A stretch of 41,173 nt of DNA from Oceanicaulis sp. BBD 1991-10 (lineage in GTDB: Bacteria > Pseudomonadota > Alphaproteobacteria > Caulobacterales > Maricaulaceae), in assembly GCA_001657295.1 (NCBI GenBank), contig LYSW01000021.1, positions 1 through 41,173 on the forward strand. The letters are read 5' to 3'. The notes beneath the pieces were generated by a model that saw nothing but the letters and a program-made list of their open reading frames with translations, did no database searches and was not told the DNA's origin. Both the position numbers and the translations under genes were made by a program. Shown here in pieces: positions 34,025 through 41,173 of this stretch; position 1 is the first letter of the stretch, and the number at the start of each line of letters is the position of its first letter.

Positions 34025-35239
34025 GTGCCCCATACCTTGATCATCGGCGCCGGACAGGCCGGCCTGTCCGCCGCGGCGGAGCTGAGAAAGCGCGGCTATG
34101 AAGGCGATGTCACGCTCCTGGGCGCGGAACCTGTTCCGCCCTATCAGCGACCGCCCTTGTCCAAGGCGTATTTGTCCGGCGAAACGCCGCTGGAGCGCCT
34201 CTGGCTGAAGCCGGCGGCCTGGTATGACAAGGCCGAAGTGACGGTGAAGACCGGCGTTCGAGCCAGCGCCATCGACCGGGCGGCCGGCGAGGTGATCACG
34301 CAGGACGGCGACCGGCTGGGCTTTGATCATCTCATCCTGGCCACCGGCGGCGAGGCGCGACGCCTTGATTTGCCGGGCGCGGACCTGCCCGGCGTCCACG
34401 TTCTGCGCAATCTGGCGGAAGCGAACGCATTGTCCGCCGCGCTGGAAAGCGCGAAGCGCCTGGTGATCATCGGCGCGGGCTATATCGGTCTGGAAGTCGC
34501 CGCCTCGGCGCGCAAGCGCGGATTGGAGGTCGCGGTTCTGGAAGCTGCAGACCGGCCCATGGCGCGCACCGCGAGCCCGCTTCTGTCGGGTTGGTTCGGC
34601 GCCGTCCATCGCGGTTATGGCGTGGATTTGCGTGTCAGCACGCCGGTGGCGGGCGTGACGGGGGAGGCGAAAGCCGACGGCGTCGCGCTGGCGGACGGAG
34701 AGATGATTTCCGCCGACCTGGTTTTGGTGGCGGCGGGCCTTTGCGCCTCGACGCATCTGGCGGAAGCCGCGGGCTTGGCTTGCGATGACGGCATTTTGGT
34801 CGACGCCCAAGCGCGGACCGAGGATGAGCGCATCTTCGCCATCGGCGATGTCGCGCGCTTTCATCTGCCCCGCTATGGCCGCAGCGTCCGTCTGGAGAGC
34901 GTTCACAACGCCATTGAGCAGGGCAAGGCCGCCGCGGCCGCGATCTGCGGCGTCGAAGCGGTCTATGACCCCGTGCCCTGGTTCTGGTCTGATCAATATG
35001 AGTTGAAGCTGCAGATCGCCGGACTGATCGAGGGCGCGGACCAGATGGTCCGCCGCGGCGATCCGGAAGAGGGCAAGTTTGCGCTGTTCCACCTGTTGAA
35101 CGGCCGCCTTATCGCGTGCGAGGCGGTCAATAGCGCGCCGGAATACATGGCCGCACAGCGCATGATCGCCGCCGGGTCGGCGCCCGATCCTGAGCGCTTG
35201 CGGGATCAAAGTGTGGCGATGCGCGACTTCCTGTCCTAA
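34025..35239 (+). CDS. NAD(P)H:ferredoxin reductase (FAD-dependent pyridine nucleotide-disulfide family)
   Basis: This 404-residue flavoprotein has the FAD loop GAGQAG (8-13), the NAD(P) loop GAGYIG (150-155), ILATGGEARRL and the second FAD motif IFAIGDVARF, and the C-terminal Trp-rich segment WFWSDQYELKLQIAG of ferredoxin/rubredoxin/putidaredoxin reductases. It passes electrons from NAD(P)H to a small iron-sulfur protein. I take the GTG at 34025, since earlier in-frame starts add a leader not found in the family. A [2Fe-2S] ferredoxin gene follows by 60 bases and is its likely partner. No P450 or ring-hydroxylating oxygenase gene is in the window. Confidence 0.92.
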   Translation: MPHTLIIGAGQAGLSAAAELRKRGYEGDVTLLGAEPVPPYQRPPLSKAYLSGETPLERLWLKPAAWYDKAEVTVKTGVRASAIDRAAGEVITQDGDRLGFDHLILATGGEARRLDLPGADLPGVHVLRNLAEANALSAALESAKRLVIIGAGYIGLEVAASARKRGLEVAVLEAADRPMARTASPLLSGWFGAVHRGYGVDLRVSTPVAGVTGEAKADGVALADGEMISADLVLVAAGLCASTHLAEAAGLACDDGILVDAQARTEDERIFAIGDVARFHLPRYGRSVRLESVHNAIEQGKAAAAAICGVEAVYDPVPWFWSDQYELKLQIAGLIEGADQMVRRGDPEEGKFALFHLLNGRLIACEAVNSAPEYMAAQRMIAAGSAPDPERLRDQSVAMRDFLS

Positions 35240-35620
<381 letters not shown>

Positions 35621-35690
35621 CCTGCCGATTCACCGTCGCCGGCCGGTCCGCGAAGAGCTGCGGGGGCGGCTCCGGGACGAGGGGATGGCG

Positions 35691-36272
35691 ATGGCGAAAG
35701 GCGTTGGCGCCTTTGCGAACCGGATCGCGGTGCTTGGCCTGAGCGCGCTGACGCTGTCAGCCTGCGCCGGCGAGGGCGACGCGCCGCAGACCGCCCTGAT
35801 CGGCGAAGAGCAGGTTCCGGTTCACCGCCTGGTCAATCTGACTGACCCCTATGGCGATCTTTATGTGTCCATGGACCGCGACGTCGTGCTCGATTTCGGC
35901 CGCGCGGAAGCGGTGATCGAGTGCGAGCGCCGGGGCTATATCTGCCTGGAATGGCCCTTTGTCTTCTCCTTTCCCGAAAACGGCGAACCGCCCGCCAGCG
36001 GCTGGTCGGCCGGGGGCTATGAGTTCAAGACGCTCGCGCGCGCCGAACGCGATTTCTGCGGCCGCACCCGCCGCGCCTATCTGGTGGAAGGCTCAAACGC
36101 CGTCGGCTGGGCGACCCGGGTCTGGTACCATCCCGATTTCGGCGTCTATGCGGTGATGACCGGCCAGGCCGAAGGCGGCGATCTGATCACCGTGGAACGC
36201 GCCTACACCACGTGCGACCGCGGCCTTCTTGCGCGCGAGGGCGGCGGCTTGAGCGGCGTGTTCGGAAGATAG
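35691..36272 (+). CDS. Lipoprotein of unknown function
   Basis: I do not recognise this 193-residue protein. The signal peptide ends in the lipobox LSAC (Cys25). The mature part has four more cysteines (78, 85, 123, 175) that could form two disulfides in the periplasm, and aromatic stretches such as YICLEWPFVFSFPENG and GWATRVWYHPDFGVYAVMTG. The frame is open upstream through the ferredoxin gene in another phase; GAGGGG at 35679-35684 fits the ATG at 35691 better than the one at 35685. It follows the ferredoxin gene by 70 bases on the same strand and converges on polA. Confidence 0.75.
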   Translation: MAKGVGAFANRIAVLGLSALTLSACAGEGDAPQTALIGEEQVPVHRLVNLTDPYGDLYVSMDRDVVLDFGRAEAVIECERRGYICLEWPFVFSFPENGEPPASGWSAGGYEFKTLARAERDFCGRTRRAYLVEGSNAVGWATRVWYHPDFGVYAVMTGQAEGGDLITVERAYTTCDRGLLAREGGGLSGVFGR

Positions 36273-36343
36273 CGCCCGACATTTCGCGGGCCGCGCCCCT
36301 TCGCCTCCCCATACGGGGAAGGATTGTGAGAGCCTCTAAATGC

Positions 36344-39121
36344 TCAGTGCGCCTGTCCCCAGGTCGCCGCGGCGTTGGCGTCCACCTCCAGCGGCACGGA
36401 GATGTCCTGGGCCGGCAGGGCTGCGCCGGACATCACGTCTTTGACCAGATCGATCAGGCGATCGGCTTCGTCTTCGGGCGCCTCGAACACCAATTCGTCG
36501 TGCACCTGCAGCAGCATGCGTGATTTCAGGTCCGATTTCGCCAGCGCTTGGTCCATCCGGATCATCGCCCGGCGCATGATGTCGGCGGCGGCGCCCTGAA
36601 TCGGCGCATTGATGGCCTGGCGCTCGGCGAATTGGCGCACGGCGGGGTTTTTGTCCTTGATGCCGGGCAGGTGGACGCGGCGGCCGAACAGGGTCTCCAC
36701 ATGGCCGCGCTCCTTCGCCTCGGATTTCATGGCGTCCATATAGGCGGCGATGCCCGGGAATTTCTCGAAATAACTGACGATATAGGCCTTCGCCTCATCG
36801 CGTCCGATGCCCAGATTATTCGCCAGACCGAAGGCGGAGATGCCGTAAATGATCCCGAAATTGATCGCCTTGGCGTTCCGGCGGGTCATCGGGTCCATGT
36901 CCTCCAGCGGCACGCCGAACATCTCCGAGGCTGTCATGGCGTGGATGTCCTGGCCCTGCTTGAAGGCGTCCTTGAGGGCATCGACGTCGGCGATATGGGC
37001 CAGCAGACGCAATTCAATCTGGGAATAGTCCGCCGCGACGATGACATTGCCGTCCTCCGCGATGAAGGCCTCGCGAATCTTGCGGCCTTCCTCGGTGCGG
37101 ATCGGGATGTTCTGCAGATTGGGCTCCGAACTCGACAATCGGCCGGTGGAGGTCGCCGCCAGCGAGAAGCTGGTGTGCACCCGGCCGGTGTCCGGATTGA
37201 TCGCGGCCTTCAGCGCATCGGAATAGGTCGATTTCAGCTTGGAGAATTGCCGCCAGGTGAGCAGCGCCTTGGGCAAGTCATGGCCCTCTTCCGCCAGCTT
37301 GTCGAGCACCGCGGCGTCCGTGGACCAGGCGCCGGTCTTGGTCTTCTTGCCGCCGGGCAGACCCAGCGTGCCGAACAGGATTTCGCCGATCTGCTTGGGG
37401 CTGCCCAGATTGAAGGGCCCGCCGGCGGCCTTGTGGGCGCTCTCTTCAGCCTCGGCCATTTTTTGCGCGAAGTCGGATGACAGGCGCGAGAGCTGGGCCA
37501 CGTCCACCTTCACGCCGTTCAGCTCCATGGTCGACAACACGCCCGGCATCGCGCGCTCCAGGGTTTCGTAAACCGTGGCTTTCTGGCGCGCGGCGAGGCT
37601 GGGTTTCAGGATCTCCCAAAGCCGCAGCGTCACATCGGCGTCTTCGGCGGCGTATTCCGTGGCGCGGGGCAGATCGACTTCGGCGAAGCTGATCTGCTTT
37701 TTGCCCGTCCCGCAGACCTCTTTAAAACTCAGCGGCTTGTGGGCGAGGTGCATTTCGGACAATTCGTCCATGCCATGCCCGTGCAGCCCGGATTCCTGCA
37801 CATAGGACAACAACATAGTGTCGTCATAGGGCTTGGGGTCGATGCCGTAGCGGCGGAAGACCGCGATATCGTATTTGAAATTCTGCCCGACTTTCAGAAC
37901 CGCCGGATCCTCCAGCAGCAATTTCAGCCGCCCCAGCGCTTCGGCTTCCTCGATCTGCTCCGGCCGCGCCCCGGTCAGGCCCAGCGCGTCGCTCGAACCG
38001 TGGTTGAGCGGGATGTAGCAGGCTTGGCCCGGCGCGGTCGCGATGGACACGCCCACCAGCCCCGCCGCGGTCGCGGACAGGGCGTCGGTCTCCACATCCA
38101 CCGCGATGACGCCGGCCATGCGTGAGCGTTCGATCCAGGCGTCGAGCTGGTCGAGCCGGGTCACGCAGTCATAGGCCTTGCGGTCGATCGGCGCGGTCGC
38201 ATCGCCGGTCGGATCCGCCGGGCCCACGCCCAACGCCTCTTCCACCCGGCGGGTGATGGTCCGGAACTCCATGGATTTCAGGAAGCTGATCAGCGCATCC
38301 CCGTCCGGATCGGCCTTGCCGAACCCCTCCATGGCCTCCACGTCCGGCACGTCGTCTTTCAGGGTGACCAGCACTTTTGAGACGCGCGCATCTTCGGCGT
38401 GATCGGTCAGCTTTTCGCGGCGCTTGGGTTGTTTGATGTTGGAAGCGTTTGCTAACAAACCCTCCAAGTCCCCATATTCATTAATCAATTGAGCCGCGGT
38501 CTTGACGCCGATGCCGGGCACGCCCGGGACGTTGTCCACGCTATCGCCCGCTAACGCCTGCACGTCGATCACCTTGTCCGGCGTCACGCCGAATTTCTCG
38601 AACACCTCGTCGGGGCCGATGCGTTTGGATTTCATGGGGTCGAGCAGGCCGACGCCGTCCTCGACCAGCTGCATCAAATCCTTGTCCGACGACGCGATGG
38701 TGACGCGCGCGCCGAGCGCCTTGGCCTGTTTGGCGTAAGTGGCGATCAGATCGTCGGCCTCATAGCCCTCCATCTCGATGCAGGGCAGATCAAAGGCTTT
38801 GGTGGCGTCGCGGATGATCGCAAATTGCGGGACCAGATCTTCCGGCGCGGGAGGCCGGTGGGCCTTATACTGGTCGTATATCTGGTTGCGGAAGGTTTCC
38901 GCGGAGTGGTCGAAAATCACCGCCAGATGGGTCGGCTCGTCCTCGCCCTTCAGATCCTCGAGCAGCTTCCACAACATGTTGCAAAAGCCCTGCACCGCGC
39001 CCACCGGCGTTCCGTCCGAGCGCGTCAGCGGCGGCAGGGCGTGATAGGCGCGGAAAATATAGCCGGAGCCGTCTACGAGATAGACATGAGAATCGGCGTC
39101 GACGGGACGGGAGATGGCCAT
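36344..39121 (-). CDS. polA: DNA polymerase I
   Basis: This is a 925-residue enzyme of lagging-strand maturation and repair. The N-terminal flap-nuclease domain starts VYLVDGSGYIFRAYHALPPL and includes YEADDLIATYAKQA. The 3'-5' proofreading domain keeps its metal ligands: DVETDALS near 339, GQNFKYDIAVF and YAAEDADVTLRLW near 487. The polymerase domain shows RLSSSEPNLQNIPIR, AADYSQIELRLLAHI near 696, RRNAKAINFGIIYG and QVHDELVFEAP near 870. All three activities therefore look intact. It is read alone, converging on the lipoprotein gene. Confidence 0.98.
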   Translation of the reverse strand: MAISRPVDADSHVYLVDGSGYIFRAYHALPPLTRSDGTPVGAVQGFCNMLWKLLEDLKGEDEPTHLAVIFDHSAETFRNQIYDQYKAHRPPAPEDLVPQFAIIRDATKAFDLPCIEMEGYEADDLIATYAKQAKALGARVTIASSDKDLMQLVEDGVGLLDPMKSKRIGPDEVFEKFGVTPDKVIDVQALAGDSVDNVPGVPGIGVKTAAQLINEYGDLEGLLANASNIKQPKRREKLTDHAEDARVSKVLVTLKDDVPDVEAMEGFGKADPDGDALISFLKSMEFRTITRRVEEALGVGPADPTGDATAPIDRKAYDCVTRLDQLDAWIERSRMAGVIAVDVETDALSATAAGLVGVSIATAPGQACYIPLNHGSSDALGLTGARPEQIEEAEALGRLKLLLEDPAVLKVGQNFKYDIAVFRRYGIDPKPYDDTMLLSYVQESGLHGHGMDELSEMHLAHKPLSFKEVCGTGKKQISFAEVDLPRATEYAAEDADVTLRLWEILKPSLAARQKATVYETLERAMPGVLSTMELNGVKVDVAQLSRLSSDFAQKMAEAEESAHKAAGGPFNLGSPKQIGEILFGTLGLPGGKKTKTGAWSTDAAVLDKLAEEGHDLPKALLTWRQFSKLKSTYSDALKAAINPDTGRVHTSFSLAATSTGRLSSSEPNLQNIPIRTEEGRKIREAFIAEDGNVIVAADYSQIELRLLAHIADVDALKDAFKQGQDIHAMTASEMFGVPLEDMDPMTRRNAKAINFGIIYGISAFGLANNLGIGRDEAKAYIVSYFEKFPGIAAYMDAMKSEAKERGHVETLFGRRVHLPGIKDKNPAVRQFAERQAINAPIQGAAADIMRRAMIRMDQALAKSDLKSRMLLQVHDELVFEAPEDEADRLIDLVKDVMSGAALPAQDISVPLEVDANAAATWGQAH

Positions 39122-39191
39122 GAAACGGCTCCGCGCGAAGGGTGTGCAGGACGGAGCGCGAGACTAGGCGGCGTCGGGGGCAGGGGCAAAT

Positions 39192-39216
39192 GGCGGCGTC
39201 TGTCTTTTGCGCCGCC
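39192..39216 (-). terminator. Hairpin after the transporter gene
   Basis: GGCGGCG (39192-39198) and CGCCGCC (39210-39216) form a seven-base stem in the 100 bases between the transporter stop codon and the polA start. There is no clear T-run on the minus strand, so terminator function is uncertain. Confidence 0.3.
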
Positions 39217-39221
39217 CGAAC

Positions 39222-40754
39222 CTAACCCGGAAACGCCACCGAACTCAGCACACTCGCCACCAGCGCGATGATCGGGGCGGCGATGAGGTTGATCCGGAAG
39301 CCCGCCTTGATCATCTGGCCCATCCGCGCCGCGCCTGAGGCGTAGACGATGGCGTTGGGCGCTGTGGCGACCGGCAGCATGAAGGCGCAGCTGGCGGCCA
39401 GGGCGACGGGAACGATCAGGTGCGCTGGCGGCACGCCGGCCTCCAGCGCCACGGCGGCGAGCACCGGCAGGAAGCCCGAGACGGTGGCGACATTGGAGGT
39501 CAGCTCGGTTAAAAACACCACGATCAGCGCCAGGATCAGCACGGTGACCGGCAGCGGCAGGGCCGCCACCCAGGCCAGGTGCGAGCCGATCCATTCAGCC
39601 AGCCCCGTCGCCTGAATCGCCGCGGCGAGCGAGAGCCCGCCGCCGAACAGGATGATCACCGCCCAGGGCAGTTTCTGAACCGTCTCCCAATTCATCAGGG
39701 CCTGGCCCTTATTCTCCTTTCCGCCCGCCGGGATCAGAAACATGGCCAGCGCGCCCGCCATGGCGATCTGGGCGTTGCCCAGCGCGAGGGTGATCGGCAG
39801 ATCCAGCTGTGCGCTGACCCAGGCCAATAGCGGATTCCAGCCAAAGGTGATGTCCGGCAGGCCGATCAGAAAGCCCGGCAAAGTCCGGCCCATCCACAAA
39901 ATGGCGACCGTGCCGAAGGCGAGCGCGACGCGCAGCTCCGCCGTGGTCATGCGCCCGAGCTGACGTTTGTGCTCCAGCACCACTTCGCGGCCGGCGGCGC
40001 TGGGCGCATGGCCGGCCACCTTGAACACCCAGCGGGTCAGGATCAGCCAGATCGCCGGGATGATCAGCAGCGCGGCGGGCACGCCCAGCATCATCCATTG
40101 CGGAAAGCTGATCGTCATGCCGAATTCGCTTTCCATAAAGCCCATGGCGATCAGATTGGTCGGCGTGCCCACCGGCGTCATCACCCCGCCCACCGAGGCG
40201 GCGTAGGCGACGGCGAGCGCGAGGGCCGGCGCGAAGATCGTGGCGTCCAGGCCTTCCTCCCCGACCGCTTCGGCGACCTTCAGCGCGATCGGGATCATCA
40301 TCAGCGTCGTGGCGGTGTTGGAGATCCACATGGACAGGACCGCGCTCGCCGCCATGAAGCCGAGGATCATCAAAGCCGGCCGGGAACCGAATGCGGCGAC
40401 GACATTCAGCGCGATGCGGGCGTGCAGATTCCAGCGCTCGATCGCCAGCGCGACGATGAAGCCGCCCAGAAGCAGCATCACGATCGGGCTGGCGTAAGGC
40501 GACGCGGCCTGGCCCATGGAGATGATCCCGAAGAAGGGGAACAGCGCGAGCGGGATCAGCGCGGTCGCTGCGATCGGAATGGCTTCCGTCGCCCACCAGC
40601 TCGCCATCAGCAGCGCCAGAGAGGCCAAGATCCAGGCTTCCCGGTTCAAACCCTCCGGCACGGGGAGCAATTGCAGACCGGCCGCCAGCACGACGCCCGT
40701 GATCAAACCGATGCGCTGGGCGCGCGTGCGCGCAGGCTTGGCCGCTTCCGCCAT
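39222..40754 (-). CDS. DASS-family (SLC13-type) dicarboxylate/anion transporter
   Basis: This 510-residue inner-membrane protein has about a dozen hydrophobic spans and the two diagnostic Ser-Asn motifs of the family: SNTATTLMMIP near residue 141 and TSNVATVSG near residue 416. Other landmarks are WWATEAIPIAATALIPLALFP at the start, GVMTPVGTPTNLIA and the closing MLPVATAPNAIVYASG. Relatives take up dicarboxylates, citrate or sulfate with sodium ions; the substrate here is not evident. GGAGGGAC before the ATG at 40754 decides the start over an in-frame TTG five codons upstream. It is upstream of polA but probably a separate transcript. Confidence 0.92.
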   Translation of the reverse strand: MAEAAKPARTRAQRIGLITGVVLAAGLQLLPVPEGLNREAWILASLALLMASWWATEAIPIAATALIPLALFPFFGIISMGQAASPYASPIVMLLLGGFIVALAIERWNLHARIALNVVAAFGSRPALMILGFMAASAVLSMWISNTATTLMMIPIALKVAEAVGEEGLDATIFAPALALAVAYAASVGGVMTPVGTPTNLIAMGFMESEFGMTISFPQWMMLGVPAALLIIPAIWLILTRWVFKVAGHAPSAAGREVVLEHKRQLGRMTTAELRVALAFGTVAILWMGRTLPGFLIGLPDITFGWNPLLAWVSAQLDLPITLALGNAQIAMAGALAMFLIPAGGKENKGQALMNWETVQKLPWAVIILFGGGLSLAAAIQATGLAEWIGSHLAWVAALPLPVTVLILALIVVFLTELTSNVATVSGFLPVLAAVALEAGVPPAHLIVPVALAASCAFMLPVATAPNAIVYASGAARMGQMIKAGFRINLIAAPIIALVASVLSSVAFPG

Positions 40755-40896
40755 GAAGTCCCTCCCCAATTCGCCGGGGAGTTAAGCGAGGTTTGCCGAG
40801 ACGGGCAATGCGAAGCGGCGTGAAGCCGCAAGCGCCCGGGTCCGGCTCGGGACATTCGAACGTCGATGCAGAGGAGACGCCGTTCTGGGTCAACTC

Positions 40897-40922
40897 GGCC
40901 CGCGGCGCTGTGCCCGCGGGCC
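40897..40922 (-). terminator. GC-rich hairpin after the zinc-finger gene
   Basis: GGCCCGCGG and CCGCGGGCC form a nine-base stem with an eight-base loop, 25 bases past the stop codon of the minus-strand zinc-finger gene, in the 193-base gap before the transporter. No T-run follows on the minus strand, so it is only a candidate terminator. Confidence 0.4.
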
Positions 40923-40947
40923 GCCCGGACTGGTCTTGTCTTTGAGG

Positions 40948-41154
40948 CTAGCCGTCGGTGTCGGCAGCTGAGCCCTTCATGACGAAGCGCCGGTCGCAAT
41001 AGGGGCATTCGACGAAATCGTCCTGGCCCATCTCCAGATAAACCAGCGGATGGCCCAGCGCGCCGCCGCCGCCATCGCACTTCACCCGCTTGGTTTCGAC
41101 CACGAGGGTCTCGGGCGGGGGAAATCCGGTCGGGGCGGGGCTGGACTGGCTCAT
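40948..41154 (-). CDS. Small zinc-finger (zf-CHCC) protein
   Basis: This 68-residue protein carries a single CHCC zinc site: Cys26 (KRVKCDGGG), His35 (LGHPLVYL), Cys50 and Cys53 (VECPYCDRRFV). This domain is shared with the mitochondrial complex I accessory subunit NDUFS6, and alphaproteobacterial single-domain copies are thought to be related to it; a role with complex I is an inference from that kinship. The N-terminal 20 residues are Pro/Ser-rich and without structure. The gene lies at the window edge but is complete. Confidence 0.9.
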   Translation of the reverse strand: MSQSSPAPTGFPPPETLVVETKRVKCDGGGGALGHPLVYLEMGQDDFVECPYCDRRFVMKGSAADTDG

Positions 41155-41173
41155 GGTCTGACCATTCTTGCGT

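Noticed and set aside
36304-36322. Small hairpin (TCCCC-ATAC-GGGGA) between the lipoprotein and polA genes
   Set aside because: The five-base stem has no T-run, which is too weak to call a terminator.
39709-40893. Minus-strand frame of 394 codons in a second phase of the transporter region
   Set aside because: It is a shifted phase of the DASS transporter gene, rich in Arg/Gly/His, with no membrane spans or motifs.

Overview
The window is a G+C-rich, densely coded stretch of an alphaproteobacterial chromosome. The block rho / mnmE-mnmG-rsmG-parA-parB / holA-lptE, three perfect parS sites, an NtrZ-family protein, an EipA (DUF1134) protein, a CenR-like response regulator and a textbook CtrA box (TTAA-N7-TTAA) together suggest a Caulobacterales/Maricaulales/Hyphomonadaceae-type bacterium. 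This is an inference from gene content, not a database match. The parS sites imply that the left third lies near the replication origin.

Left part (1-11.5 kb): the 3' end of rho, then an NTF2-like secreted protein, a glutathione S-transferase, an RDD membrane protein, a convergent glycerophosphodiester phosphodiesterase and a dienelactone hydrolase. Next comes DUF6489-mnmE, followed by the tightly overlapped mnmG-rsmG-parA-parB run (tRNA/rRNA modification plus chromosome segregation). All three parS sites lie inside mnmE, mnmG and rsmG, and each is read in the same frame as Val-Ser-Arg-Glu-Thr. Convergent to parB is DUF3576-lptE-holA.

Middle (12-24.5 kb): a porin-like barrel protein and NtrZ; a ThiE/TenI-like protein divergent from the PLP-homeostasis protein YggS, with start codons that overlap; an L,D-transpeptidase-fold protein; then an envelope-regulation neighbourhood (CenR-like regulator, a five-helix membrane protein of unknown function behind a CtrA box, EipA and a short BLUF photoreceptor). 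lepA follows, then one lower-G+C HNH nuclease gene that looks acquired, an SDR oxidoreductase, a REP-like palindromic repeat and pyrF.

Right part (24.5-41 kb): one long minus-strand operon, tsaE-amgK-murU-addB-addA-trxA (tRNA t6A synthesis, MurNAc recycling, double-strand-break repair, thioredoxin), with ATGA overlaps at three of its junctions. On the plus strand are a ferredoxin reductase, a [2Fe-2S] ferredoxin and a lipoprotein of unknown function. On the minus strand are polA, a DASS-family transporter and a small zinc-finger protein.

No gene-free stretch exceeds about 300 bases. I saw no tRNA or rRNA gene, no CRISPR array, no insertion sequence and no prophage. The most unusual points are the in-frame parS/VSRET coincidence in three consecutive genes, the CtrA box in front of an unrecognised membrane protein beside eipA, and the overlapping divergent start codons of yggS and its neighbour.
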